A stretch of DNA of 64,000 nucleotides. It comes from Microbacterium esteraromaticum (lineage in GTDB: Bacteria > Actinomycetota > Actinomycetes > Actinomycetales > Microbacteriaceae). Every line of letters begins with the position of its first letter. Within the stretch, counting starts at the first letter, position 1. Made by a program: the position numbers and the translations under genes. Of the stretch, positions 1 through 8,314 are shown one piece after another. The notes beneath the pieces are model-generated. The model saw nothing but the letters and a program-made list of their open reading frames with translations. It did not search any database and was not told the DNA's origin. The stretch lies in NCBI RefSeq assembly GCF_900163815.1, contig NZ_FUKO01000012.1, positions 1 to 64,000 on the forward strand, read 5' to 3'.

Positions 1-29
1 CCCCGTCAGCCGTCAACACATCAGACAAC

Positions 30-78
30 AAAAAAGCCCTGAGCCGCGACAAGTTCGTAAACTATGTCGCGACTCAGG
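30..78 (-). terminator. Rho-independent terminator of tRNA-Leu(GAG)
   Basis: Read on the minus strand, a hairpin pairs CCTGAG with CTCAGG and GCGAC with GTCGC around a 15-nt loop. A run of six T (A30-35 on the plus strand) follows. It lies about 8 bases past the 3' end of the tRNA, so it should end that transcript. Confidence 0.85.
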
Positions 79-85
79 ACATCCG

Positions 86-168
86 TGCGCGGAGGGGGAC
101 TTGAACCCCCACGCCCTTGCGGGCACTGCGACCTCAACGCAGCGCGTCTACCATTCCGCCACCCGCGC
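86..168 (-). tRNA. tRNA-Leu (anticodon GAG)
   Basis: Class II tRNA of 83 nt. The seven-base acceptor stem (GCGCGGG with TCCGCGC, last pair G-T), D arm, anticodon stem CTGCG/CGCAG with loop TTGAGGT (anticodon GAG), long variable arm and T arm GGGGG-TTCAAGT-CCCCC all fold. It reads CUC and CUU leucine codons. The 3' CCA is not encoded, since CGG follows the discriminator A. It stands alone, followed by a strong terminator, and points away from the peptidase gene to its right. Confidence 0.95.
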
Positions 169-278
169 AGGTGATGAAAAGTCGTTGCCGACCGGAGAGA
201 AACGTTACCAGGTTTCCACAGTGGCTACGAACCGAACCGACGCCCGGGCGTGGCTCGCCGCTTCGATAGCCTGGACTC

Positions 279-1574
279 ATGTCCGAGACAGCACTGCCCG
301 AGGTCGCCGCGATCGCCCGTGACCTGATCCGCATCGATACCTCGAACTTCGGCGGTGGAAAGGCGAACGGCGAGCGCGAGGCTGCCGAGTACGTCGGCGC
401 CTATCTGAAGAGCCTCGGACTCGAGCCGGAATACTACGAGCCGATCCCGCGCCGCACCAACGTGATGGCGCGCGTGCGCGGACGCAACCCGGAGCGGCCG
501 GCGCTGGTCGTGCACGGACACCTGGACGTCGTCCCGGCCATGGCCGAGGACTGGACCGTCGACCCATTCGAGGGCGTCGTCCGCGACGGGATGCTGTGGG
601 GTCGTGGCGCTGTGGACATGAAGAACATGGATGCCATGATCCTCACCGCGGTCGCCGACCTGCTGCGCGCCGGTGAGCAGCCCGATCGCGATCTGATCCT
701 GGTCTTCTTCGCTGATGAGGAGAACGGCGGCGTCGAGGGCTCCGCTCTGGTCGTGCGCGATAAGCCGGAATGGTTCGAGGGCGCCACCGAGGCGATCAGC
801 GAAGTGGGCGGTTACTCGATCACCGTCGACGATCAGCGCGCATACCTGCTGCAGGTGGGGGAGAAGGCCTTGATGTGGCTGCGACTGGTCGCCAAGGGCC
901 GCGCGGGGCACGGCAGCCGATACCACGAGGACAACGCCGTGACGCGGCTCGCGGAAGCCGTCGCGGCGATCGGGCGCACCCGCTGGCCGATCCGACTCAC
1001 GCCGACCACCGAGGCACTGCTGCAGGGCCTTGGCGAGCTGACCGGTCGCACGACCGACGATCCCGACGCCCTCGCTGCGGCGGCGGGACCCGCCGAGGCG
1101 TTCCTGCGCTCGACGTTCCGCACCACGGCGAACCCGACGGCACTGACCGCCGGGTACAAGCACAACGTCATTCCGGAGACTGCGGAAGCGCTCGTGGATG
1201 TCCGTGTGATCCCCGGTACCGAAGACGATGTGCTCGCCCAGTTGCAGCGCATCGTAGGCGACGACATCCAGATCGACACCGTCGTGCGCGATATCGGCAT
1301 GGAGACCCCGTTCGAAGGCGACCTCGTCGACGCGATGGTCGCGGCCCTCGGCAAGCACGACCCGGGCGTTCCGGTGATCCCCTATCTTCTCGGCGCCGGC
1401 ACCGACAACAAGGCGCTGGCCAGCATCGGCATCACGGGGTACGGCTTCGCACCGCTGCAGCTGCCCGCGGATCTCGACTTCACCGGGATGTTCCACGGCG
1501 TCGACGAGCGTGTTCCCGTAGAATCGCTTGTCTTCGGTCAGCGGGTGCTGGCCGATCTGCTGCGGTCCTGCTGA
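279..1574 (+). CDS. M20-family zinc metallopeptidase
   Basis: A 431-residue peptidase of the M20/M25/M40 family (dipeptidase, carboxypeptidase or deacylase group) that hydrolyses amide bonds with two zinc ions. Visible metal-site motifs are HGHLD (H81, D83), the bridging aspartate in GRGAVDMKN (D113) and the acidic pair in ADEENGG (E147/E148). The central dimerisation domain with its GHGS motif follows at about residue 210. No signal peptide is seen, so it is cytoplasmic. The substrate cannot be read from the sequence. The ATG has no obvious ribosome site. Next on the same strand, 48 bp on, is uppP. Confidence 0.88.
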   Translation: MSETALPEVAAIARDLIRIDTSNFGGGKANGEREAAEYVGAYLKSLGLEPEYYEPIPRRTNVMARVRGRNPERPALVVHGHLDVVPAMAEDWTVDPFEGVVRDGMLWGRGAVDMKNMDAMILTAVADLLRAGEQPDRDLILVFFADEENGGVEGSALVVRDKPEWFEGATEAISEVGGYSITVDDQRAYLLQVGEKALMWLRLVAKGRAGHGSRYHEDNAVTRLAEAVAAIGRTRWPIRLTPTTEALLQGLGELTGRTTDDPDALAAAAGPAEAFLRSTFRTTANPTALTAGYKHNVIPETAEALVDVRVIPGTEDDVLAQLQRIVGDDIQIDTVVRDIGMETPFEGDLVDAMVAALGKHDPGVPVIPYLLGAGTDNKALASIGITGYGFAPLQLPADLDFTGMFHGVDERVPVESLVFGQRVLADLLRSC

Positions 1575-1622
1575 CTGGCATCCGCTCTCCCGCACTTCAC
1601 CTGCCACGTCAGAAAGCCCTGT

Positions 1623-2453
1623 ATGCACCTGCTCGAAGCCCTCATTCTCGGCGTCCTCCAGGGACTCACCGAGTTCTTGCCGATCTCATCCAGCGCGCAC
1701 CTGCGCATCTTCGGGATCTTCCTGCCCTCGGGTGAAGACCCCGGCGCTGCCTTCACCGCCATCACGCAGATCGGCACCGAAGCGGCCGTTGTCGTGTTCT
1801 TCTGGCGAGACATCGTGCGCATCATCCGGCAGTGGTTCCGGTCACTGGCGGGCAAGGCCCCGCGGAATGATCCGGACGCCCGGATGGGCTGGCTGATCAT
1901 CATCGGAAGCATCCCGATCGTGGTGCTCGGCCTCCTGTTCCAGGACAAGATCGAAACCGTGCTCCGGTCGCTCTGGCTGATCGCGATCATGCTGATCGGC
2001 TTCGGCATCCTGTTGGGCATCGCGGACTACATGGGTGCCAAGAAGCGCAAGCTCGATCAGCTGACCTACCCGCACGGCGTGGCGTACGGGTTCGCGCAGG
2101 CTCTTGCACTGGTGCCGGGGGTCTCTCGCTCCGGGGGAACGATCACCATGGGGCTGTTCCTCGGCTACGAGCGCGCGGCCGCCGCACGCTATGCCTTTCT
2201 GCTCGCGATTCCGGCCGTCTTCGGCAGCGGGTTCTACCAGCTGTTCAAGCACTGGGACGACCCGAACCAGCACTTCGGCCTCGGCGAGACCTTCGCGGCC
2301 ACCGGCATCGCGTTCGTGATCGCACTGGGCGTGATCGCATTCTTCATGAACTGGATCTCCAAGCGCAGCTTCCTGCCGTTCGTGATCTACCGCATCCTGC
2401 TCGGAACCGCGCTCATCGTGCTGCTTGCGACGGGAACCGTTCCCGCGCTCTGA
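1623..2453 (+). CDS. uppP: Undecaprenyl-diphosphatase UppP (BacA)
   Basis: Integral membrane phosphatase that converts undecaprenyl diphosphate to the monophosphate lipid carrier used for peptidoglycan and other envelope polymers. It confers low-level bacitracin tolerance. The 276-residue protein has the two family signatures: [13 protein letters not shown] near residues 14-26 (catalytic Glu and Ser cluster) and PGVSRSGGT near 165-173 (phosphate-binding Arg). Several hydrophobic helices follow. Length is normal for the family. It may share a transcript with the peptidase upstream and ends at a hairpin carrying a dispersed repeat. Confidence 0.96.
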   Translation: MHLLEALILGVLQGLTEFLPISSSAHLRIFGIFLPSGEDPGAAFTAITQIGTEAAVVVFFWRDIVRIIRQWFRSLAGKAPRNDPDARMGWLIIIGSIPIVVLGLLFQDKIETVLRSLWLIAIMLIGFGILLGIADYMGAKKRKLDQLTYPHGVAYGFAQALALVPGVSRSGGTITMGLFLGYERAAAARYAFLLAIPAVFGSGFYQLFKHWDDPNQHFGLGETFAATGIAFVIALGVIAFFMNWISKRSFLPFVIYRILLGTALIVLLATGTVPAL

Positions 2454-2460
2454 TCTCCGC

Positions 2461-2502
2461 GCTCGGACGAGCGGCCCTTCGACAGGCTCAGGCGTCCGGA
2501 GC
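2461..2502. terminator. Imperfect hairpin between convergent uppP and PAC2 genes
   Basis: Imperfect inverted repeat with outer arms GCTCGGAC and GTCCGGAGC enclosing the dispersed repeat listed next. It sits between two convergent genes, so it could serve both. There is no clear T tract, and the terminator role is inferred from position. Confidence 0.45.
2473..2492 (+). repeat. Dispersed 20-bp intergenic repeat, copy 1
   Basis: GGCCCTTCGACAGGCTCAGG is identical to positions 29126-29145. Both copies lie inside imperfect hairpins just after a stop codon. The family is likely a REP-like intergenic element; function is not known from the sequence. Confidence 0.7.
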
Positions 2503-2504
2503 GA

Positions 2505-3347
2505 TCAGCGCTTGTCGGGGCCGTCGCCGCGGCGACGGAGGTAGCGTTCGAACGCCTGCGCGATCGCATCGCCGGAGGCATCGGGGGAGTCCCAGGTGTC
2601 GCGCGTGCGCTCCAGCTGGTGGATGTACTCGGTCATGTCCTCGTCCTCGGCGGCGGCCGCATCGATCGAGGCTTCCCAGGCGGCGGATGCTGTGCGCAGG
2701 TGCTCCCGAGCCGGCCCCACGCCAGTGAGCTCTTCGAGCCGATCAAGCAGCGCGAGGGTGGCCTTCGGCGACGGCGAGGCAGTGGCGACGTAATGCGGCA
2801 CACTCGCCCACATGCTGGCAGAGGGGATCCCCGCCTGCTCAGCGAAGTGCTCGAAGACGCTGAGGATGCCGACGGGCCCCTCGTACGTCGACTTCTCCAA
2901 GCCGTGGGCGTCGCGGACGCGGTCGTCCTGACTGGAGGTGAACACCGAAATCGGTCGCGTGTGCGGAACATCTGACAGCATCGCTCCGAGCGTGACGAAA
3001 CCGGTCACGTCGTCGCGCAGCGCGATATCCATGAACTCGTTCGCGAACGCCTGCCAGGCGCGGGCAGGTTCCGCACCCGTCAGCAGCCACAGCTCGGGTC
3101 CGTCGACCGTGACAGTCGGCCGCCACAGCGTCGCCGCGGGCCACGTCAGCGCACGTCGTCCCGTGGCATCCATCTGCGTCGAAGGTCGCGTGTACTGGTA
3201 GTCGAAATACAGCTCGGGATCCACGGAATGCACCCGCTCGTACTCGACGGATTCCTGCAGACTGGCGATGGCGCCGCTGGCGGCTTCGCCCGCGTCGTTC
3301 CATCCGTCGAACGCTGCGACGATGATCCGAGAGCCGAGAACGTCCAC
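2505..3347 (-). CDS. PAC2-family protein
   Basis: A 280-residue protein of the PAC2 (proteasome assembly chaperone 2-like) superfamily, equivalent to M. tuberculosis Rv2125. The N-terminus has the typical start of this family, with the VVAFDGWNDAGEAAS type of segment. The role in bacteria is unsettled. Despite the family name, no proteasome genes lie in this window. The GTG start at 3347 is supported by GGAAGGAGC six bases upstream. It is convergent with uppP and divergent from the HAD gene. Confidence 0.85.
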   Translation of the reverse strand: MDVLGSRIIVAAFDGWNDAGEAASGAIASLQESVEYERVHSVDPELYFDYQYTRPSTQMDATGRRALTWPAATLWRPTVTVDGPELWLLTGAEPARAWQAFANEFMDIALRDDVTGFVTLGAMLSDVPHTRPISVFTSSQDDRVRDAHGLEKSTYEGPVGILSVFEHFAEQAGIPSASMWASVPHYVATASPSPKATLALLDRLEELTGVGPAREHLRTASAAWEASIDAAAAEDEDMTEYIHQLERTRDTWDSPDASGDAIAQAFERYLRRRGDGPDKR

Positions 3348-3427
3348 CGCGCTCCTTCCTGTCAGTCCCGAGGGGTCTCTCCAGGCTAGCCGCCCGCGGC
3401 CGGTGATGCGCGAAGACCCGGGCTACC

Positions 3428-4114
3428 ATGGGTTCAGTGAGCAACAAGCCCAGCGCAGTCCTGTGGGACATGGACGGTACCCTCGTCGACACTGAACCGT
3501 ATTGGATGGCCGTAGAGACCGACCTCGTCGAGTCATATGGTGGCACCTGGACCCACGAAGATGCGCTGCAGCTGGTGGGAAATGCCCTGATCGACAGCGC
3601 GAAGATCCTTCAGAACGCCGGCGTCGACATGGAGGCAGAGGCGATCGTGCAGCTGCTGACGGACGGCGTCGCCGAGAGACTGCGCACCGAGGGGGTTCCG
3701 TTTCGTCCTGGAGCACGCGAGCTGCTCACCGACCTGCGCGCCGACGGCATACCGACGGGTCTGGTGACGATGTCGCTCAAGCGGATGGCCACGAGCGTCG
3801 TCGACCTGATCGGCTTCACCGCGTTCGATGTGGTCGTCGCTGGTGACGAGGTCGCTCGGCCCAAACCTTTTCCCGACCCTTACCTGAAGGCGGCGTCGCT
3901 CCTCGGCATCGACATCGCGGATGCTGTCGTGATCGAAGACTCGCCGACGGGCCTTGCCTCAGGGCTTGCTTCTGGCGCCGTGACCCTCGGCGTTCCGCAC
4001 ATCGTGGGCCTTGACGGCCTTGGGGCGCACGAGCTCTGGCCCTCTCTCGAGGACCGAACGGCTGCGGATATTCGCGACTTGCATGCGCGACTGCACGAGG
4101 GGGCGGCGCGATGA
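3428..4114 (+). CDS. HAD-superfamily hydrolase (subfamily IA, beta-phosphoglucomutase-like)
   Basis: A 228-residue phosphatase or phosphomutase of the haloacid dehalogenase superfamily. Motif I DMDGTLVDTE carries the nucleophile D14 and acid/base D16. Motif II Thr/Ser is in the VTMSLKR segment. Motif III Lys and motif IV VIEDSPTGL follow. The cap domain lies between motifs I and II. The substrate is not predictable. The ATG at 3428 or the in-frame GTG at 3437 could be the start; neither has a Shine-Dalgarno sequence, so the mRNA may be leaderless. The stop overlaps the start of trmI by 4 bp (ATGA). Confidence 0.88.
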   Translation: MGSVSNKPSAVLWDMDGTLVDTEPYWMAVETDLVESYGGTWTHEDALQLVGNALIDSAKILQNAGVDMEAEAIVQLLTDGVAERLRTEGVPFRPGARELLTDLRADGIPTGLVTMSLKRMATSVVDLIGFTAFDVVVAGDEVARPKPFPDPYLKAASLLGIDIADAVVIEDSPTGLASGLASGAVTLGVPHIVGLDGLGAHELWPSLEDRTAADIRDLHARLHEGAAR

Positions 4115-5121
4115 GCGCGTCGCGACCCCGCGGGCCGTTCCGAGAGGGAGACCGAGTTCAGCTGACCGGGCCCAAAGCGCGGATGCACACGGTGACGCTG
4201 CGTGCAGACGGTGAGCTGCACACCCATCATGGCGTGCTCAAGCACAGCGACCTGATCGGTCAGCCGGATGGCTCCGTCGTCGCGAACAGTGCCGGTCACG
4301 ACTATCTCGCCCTGCGGCCGCTGCTGCGTGACTTCGCGATGTCGATGCCTCGGGGCGCCGCGATCGTCTACCCGAAGGATTCCGCGGCCATCATCATGCA
4401 GGCCGACATCTTTCCCGGTGCTGTCGTGGTGGAGGCCGGGGTGGGGTCCGGCGCTCTGTCCTTGGCTCTGCTGCGCGCCATCGGCCAGGACGGCAGCCTG
4501 ACGTCGTTCGAACGTCGGGAGGATTTCGCCGAAGTGGCGAAGGCCAATGTCGAGACTTTCTTCGGCGGCGCTCCGGACACCTGGAACGTCGTCGTGGGCG
4601 ACCTCGCCGAGCAGCTGCCCGAGCAGTTCGAGACCGGCACGGTGGACCGCGTCGTCCTCGACATGCTCGCCCCGTGGGAATGCATCGACGTCGTGGCGCA
4701 GGCACTCGCGCCCGGCGGCGTCGTCATCTGCTACATCGCTACTGCTACGCAGCTCTCTCGCGTAGCGGAGTACATCCGTGGCACCGAACAGTTCACCGAC
4801 CCCGACGCGTCCGAGACGATGGTCCGAGGGTGGCATGTCGAGGGTCTCGCCGTGCGGCCGGATCATCGCATGGTGGCTCACACCGGCTTCCTGCTCACCG
4901 CACGGCGGTTGGCGCCCGGTGCCATCGCGCCGGAAGTGAAGCGGCGCGCTTCGAAATCGAGCTATGGCGACGAGGACGTCGAACTGTGGACTCCTGGCGC
5001 TGTCGGCGACCGAGAGATCACGGACAAGAACCTCCGCAAGCGCGTCCGCGAAGCGCAGAAGGCCGCGACCGGCGCGCGCGCGGCGGCCGCGTCGCGCGAT
5101 GAGGCCGACGCTTCGGAATAG
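4111..5121 (+). CDS. trmI: tRNA (adenine(58)-N1)-methyltransferase TrmI
   Basis: SAM-dependent enzyme that makes m1A58 in the T loop of tRNAs. The 336-residue protein has a short N-terminal beta domain. A Rossmann methyltransferase fold follows, with the SAM loop VVEAGVGSGALSLALL near residue 110 and the acidic VVLDMLAPWE motif near 185. The C-terminus is Lys/Arg/Ala-rich and probably disordered. The order trmI before pafBC matches M. tuberculosis (Rv2118c upstream of Rv2096c-2095c), but the intervening Pup-proteasome genes are missing here. Confidence 0.92.
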   Translation: MSASRPRGPFREGDRVQLTGPKARMHTVTLRADGELHTHHGVLKHSDLIGQPDGSVVANSAGHDYLALRPLLRDFAMSMPRGAAIVYPKDSAAIIMQADIFPGAVVVEAGVGSGALSLALLRAIGQDGSLTSFERREDFAEVAKANVETFFGGAPDTWNVVVGDLAEQLPEQFETGTVDRVVLDMLAPWECIDVVAQALAPGGVVICYIATATQLSRVAEYIRGTEQFTDPDASETMVRGWHVEGLAVRPDHRMVAHTGFLLTARRLAPGAIAPEVKRRASKSSYGDEDVELWTPGAVGDREITDKNLRKRVREAQKAATGARAAAASRDEADASE

Positions 5122-5131
5122 ACTGGGGCGC

Positions 5132-6040
5132 GTGCGTAAATCGACCGCTGCCCTTTCGGCCCTCGCCCTGTCTGCATTCGTTCTGACCGGCTGCTCCTCC
5201 GCGCCGACCTTCGACGGCGTCGCCTGTGATCGCGACAGCTCGGCGACACTGGCTTCTTCCGTGCAGGTGAGTGGCGATATCGGCGCGCCGGCCGCGAGCC
5301 TCGAGGCGCAGGTTCGCACCGGTCACATGACCTATACCGATCTCATCGTCGGCGACGGACGGGCGATCAGCTCCGACGCGCAGAGCGCGATCATGACCCG
5401 CGTGCTGCTCAACGGCGACACCGGCGCGCAGATTCACGCCGCGGTGAACCTGTGGAGCCCGGAATCGGCCGATGCCGAGCTTCCCGGGGTCGACAAGGCC
5501 CTGGAATGCGCGACCGCGGGAAGCCGCGTCGCCGTCGCACTGCCGGCGAAGGATCTGCCTGAAGGCATGGCAGCGCAGGTCGGGATCGGCGACAACGGCA
5601 GTCTCGTTGCGATCTACGACATTCAGTACACGCTCCGGCCCAAGGCAGAGGGACGCGATGTCTTCAACGACGCCCGGGGCCTTCCTACCGTCGTTCGCGC
5701 GCCCGATGGGCGGCCCGGCATCATCATCCCCGACAGCGCCGCGCCTGAGAAGGCCGTAGTCCAGACGCTGATCGAAGGCGACGGGGAGACCGTGGCAGAC
5801 GGCACCCCGCTCTTTCTGCACACGGCGGTCCGCTGGGCCGACCGCTCGGTGGCCGGCACCACCTGGGACAGCGGACCTATTTTCGACACGTCGAAGCTGC
5901 CCGAAGATGCGCTGAAGGCCATCTCTGAGGCGACCGTCGGATCGCAGCTGCTGGTTGTCGTGCCCGGAGAGGGTGGTGACGCGACTGCGTACGTCATCGA
6001 TGTGCTCGGCATCGTGCCTGCGGAGTTGCTTCAGAAATGA
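5132..6040 (+). CDS. FKBP-type peptidyl-prolyl isomerase lipoprotein
   Basis: A predicted exported lipoprotein of 302 residues from the GTG at 5132. Positively charged MRKST is followed by a hydrophobic stretch and the lipobox LTGC (Cys21), so it should be anchored outside the membrane after Lgt and Lsp processing. The C-terminal ~100 residues resemble an FKBP prolyl isomerase domain. An earlier ATG at 5099 inside trmI would put Arg-rich residues before the signal. The GTG is preferred because it gives a compact signal peptide. It overlaps pafB by 4 bp. Catalytic competence is uncertain. Confidence 0.78.
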   Translation: MRKSTAALSALALSAFVLTGCSSAPTFDGVACDRDSSATLASSVQVSGDIGAPAASLEAQVRTGHMTYTDLIVGDGRAISSDAQSAIMTRVLLNGDTGAQIHAAVNLWSPESADAELPGVDKALECATAGSRVAVALPAKDLPEGMAAQVGIGDNGSLVAIYDIQYTLRPKAEGRDVFNDARGLPTVVRAPDGRPGIIIPDSAAPEKAVVQTLIEGDGETVADGTPLFLHTAVRWADRSVAGTTWDSGPIFDTSKLPEDALKAISEATVGSQLLVVVPGEGGDATAYVIDVLGIVPAELLQK

Positions 6041-7035
6041 CGTCGTCGAGGATCCCTGCCGAAGAGCGGCTGACCAATCTCGTCGTCGCGCTGATGGCGA
6101 CGGAGATCGGCCTGACCAAGCAGCAGATCCTCGACAACGTCTCGGGGTACCGTCAGCGCGCAGAGGCAGGCGCGAAGCCGGACGCCCTCGAGAAGATGTT
6201 CGAGCGCGACAAAGACGAGCTGCGCACGATGGGCGTCCCGATCGAGACGCTGGGTGATCCCGCTGACCCCTTTGATCTCCGCGAAGCTCGCTACCGCATC
6301 CCGCTCGCGGAATACGACCTTCCGGCAGACATCGAGTTCACGCCCGCCGAACTCGCGGTTCTGCGGCTCGCCGGCAGCGTCTGGAGCGAGGAGTCCGTGT
6401 CGGTCGATGCGCAAGCGGGCGTGCGCAAGATCCGGGCGCTGGGGATCGACGGCGACGAGCAGATCATCGGATTCGCCCCGCGCATCGCGGTGCGTGATGC
6501 CGCGTTTCCGAAGCTGCAGGAAGGCATCGAACGCAGCCGGGTCGCTGTCTTCGACTATCTCAAGCCAGGTGAGGACGAACCCACGCGACGGCGCATCCGC
6601 CCCCTCGCGCTCCTCGAGTACGAGTCGCGCTGGCACGTCTTCGGCATCGACATCGACGCCGCTGCCGAGCGCACATTTCTGCTCAGCCGCGTCACCGGCG
6701 ATGTGAAGATCACCGGGCAGACATTCGACGCCGCACTGCGCGACGGGGCCGCCGACCGAGCTCTCGAAGGTCTCGCTGCCGTGGCAGCCAGTCAGCACGC
6801 GCTGCTCGAGGTCACGCCGGGCACTGAGGCCGCGCTGCGGCTCGGTCGCCGGTCGATCGCGGCACGGCAGGGGATCAGGGTGCCTTACGTCGACCTGCAC
6901 ATCTTCGCAGACGAACTGGCGACGTACGGCCCAGAGGTGCGCGTGGTGGAGCCCGCCGCTCTTCGACAGAGCGTGATCGCCCGTTTGTCGGCGGTCGTCG
7001 ACGCGCATCAGTCGACGGGTGGGGGAGAACGATGA
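6037..7035 (+). CDS. pafB: WYL-domain transcriptional regulator PafB
   Basis: A 332-residue regulator with an N-terminal winged helix-turn-helix (about residues 5-65), a WYL domain near 150-230 (IRPLALLEYESRWHVFGID) and a WCX-type C-terminal domain. With PafC it forms the activator of the LexA/RecA-independent DNA-damage response of actinobacteria. The WYL domain is thought to sense a single-stranded nucleic acid ligand. The ATG overlaps the FKBP stop, and its own TGA overlaps the pafC start, indicating translational coupling. Unlike M. tuberculosis, no pafA lies upstream. Confidence 0.9.
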   Translation: MTSSRIPAEERLTNLVVALMATEIGLTKQQILDNVSGYRQRAEAGAKPDALEKMFERDKDELRTMGVPIETLGDPADPFDLREARYRIPLAEYDLPADIEFTPAELAVLRLAGSVWSEESVSVDAQAGVRKIRALGIDGDEQIIGFAPRIAVRDAAFPKLQEGIERSRVAVFDYLKPGEDEPTRRRIRPLALLEYESRWHVFGIDIDAAAERTFLLSRVTGDVKITGQTFDAALRDGAADRALEGLAAVAASQHALLEVTPGTEAALRLGRRSIAARQGIRVPYVDLHIFADELATYGPEVRVVEPAALRQSVIARLSAVVDAHQSTGGGER

Positions 7036-8024
7036 TGGCTGCACCCGGGCCGCTGCTGGCCGCCGACCGCGTTCGGCTTTATCTCACTCTCGTGCCGTAT
7101 CTGCTCGAGCGCGGCCAGGTCACTCTGGACGAGGCAGCGGACGAGTTCGGCGTCACGCCGAACGAGATGCGCTCCATGGTGGAGAAGCTCACCGTGATCG
7201 GTCTGCCTGGCGAGTCAGGATACTGGCAGCTGCCGCAGGAGATGTTCGACATCGACTGGGATCTGCTCGATCAGCACGGGATGATCGAGATCACGAATGA
7301 CGTCGCCCTGCGTCGCGTGCCGCGCTTCACCGCGCGCGAGGCGGCTGCACTGATGGCGGGCCTGCAGCTCGTCGCCGCCGTGCCCGCGGTCGCCGACTCG
7401 GGTCTCGTCGCGGGGCTGATCTCGAAACTCGCCCGCGGCGCAGCGGATGCACCGCCTGACCTCGTGGTCGCTCCGACGGCCGTCAGCGAGGTGCAGCAGC
7501 TCGTCTCACGGGCCCTCCACGACGGCGTCGCGGTGTCGTTCCGCTACCAGGCGCCGGATGCCGCCGTCACGACTCGAACTGTCGATCCGATGCAGATCCT
7601 GATCACGAACGGCCAGTGGTATCTGCAGGGCTGGTGCCACCTGCGTCGCGCGGTGCGCACATTCCATCTCGACCGGGTGAGCGACCCGGAGCTCACCGAC
7701 ATCGAGATCACTCATGCGGATGCCGTCACGCCGACATCATCCGACCAGGATGTGTCTGCGGGGAAGGTCACGATTCGGTTACCAGAAGCGCTCGTCCCGT
7801 TGCTCGGGGCGTTCCCGCACGAGGTGATCGATGACGCGGATGGCGTCGTCACGCTCAGCATGCGAATGGGCGACCCGCGCGGAATCAAGAGGATCGCGGC
7901 CCGTTTCGGCGGCGCGCTGGAGGTGCTCGATCCACCGTCTGCGCGTGCGGCGACACGCGAGTGGGCGACGTGCGGACTCGATCTCTACAAAGCACCCGAC
8001 ACGCCGGGCTCCGAGCTAGACTGA
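7032..8024 (+). CDS. pafC: WYL-domain transcriptional regulator PafC
   Basis: Partner of PafB, 330 residues, with the same wHTH-WYL-WCX layout. The WYL part is clear at VDPMQILITNGQWYLQGW near residues 180-200. A GGGGGAGAAC ribosome site precedes two adjacent ATG codons (7032 and 7035). The first is chosen because it overlaps the pafB TGA, the usual arrangement. It is followed 29 bp later by tatA, as in mycobacteria (Rv2095c-Rv2094c). Confidence 0.9.
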   Translation: MMAAPGPLLAADRVRLYLTLVPYLLERGQVTLDEAADEFGVTPNEMRSMVEKLTVIGLPGESGYWQLPQEMFDIDWDLLDQHGMIEITNDVALRRVPRFTAREAAALMAGLQLVAAVPAVADSGLVAGLISKLARGAADAPPDLVVAPTAVSEVQQLVSRALHDGVAVSFRYQAPDAAVTTRTVDPMQILITNGQWYLQGWCHLRRAVRTFHLDRVSDPELTDIEITHADAVTPTSSDQDVSAGKVTIRLPEALVPLLGAFPHEVIDDADGVVTLSMRMGDPRGIKRIAARFGGALEVLDPPSARAATREWATCGLDLYKAPDTPGSELD

Positions 8025-8053
8025 AAAAACCCGACCCACAAGAGGAGAAATCC

Positions 8054-8311
8054 ATGGGCAATCTTTTTGCAGGGCCACACCTGTGGATCATTCTGATCAT
8101 CATCCTGCTTCTTTTCGGCGCAGCAAAGCTGCCGGCGCTGGCGAAGAGCATCGGGCAGTCCGCCCGCGTCTTCAAGGGTGAGATGAAGGCGATGAAGGAC
8201 GACGACGAGCCCGCCACCACGGCGAATGGCACTGACGCCCCGGCCACGGGGTCCACGGCACCGGCCGTCGAGCGTCCTGCCGACCAGGACACGCCGCCCC
8301 GAGCCTCTTAG
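8054..8311 (+). CDS. tatA: Sec-independent translocase protein TatA
   Basis: An 85-residue single-span membrane protein that oligomerises to form the Tat export pore for folded proteins. It has a short N-terminus and a hydrophobic helix (about residues 9-23) ending in the FGAAKLP hinge. An amphipathic helix ending KGEMKAMK and an acidic/Thr/Pro tail follow. The start is fixed by AGAGGAGAAA seven bases upstream. tatC follows after 3 bp. TatB is not visible here, which is common when tatAC are paired. Confidence 0.95.
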   Translation: MGNLFAGPHLWIILIIILLLFGAAKLPALAKSIGQSARVFKGEMKAMKDDDEPATTANGTDAPATGSTAPAVERPADQDTPPRAS

Positions 8312-8314
8312 CCC

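Noticed and set aside
225..1628. A 467-codon open frame opposite the M20 peptidase
   Set aside because: The plus-strand peptidase has all metal ligands; the opposite frame has none and would run through the 5' region of uppP.
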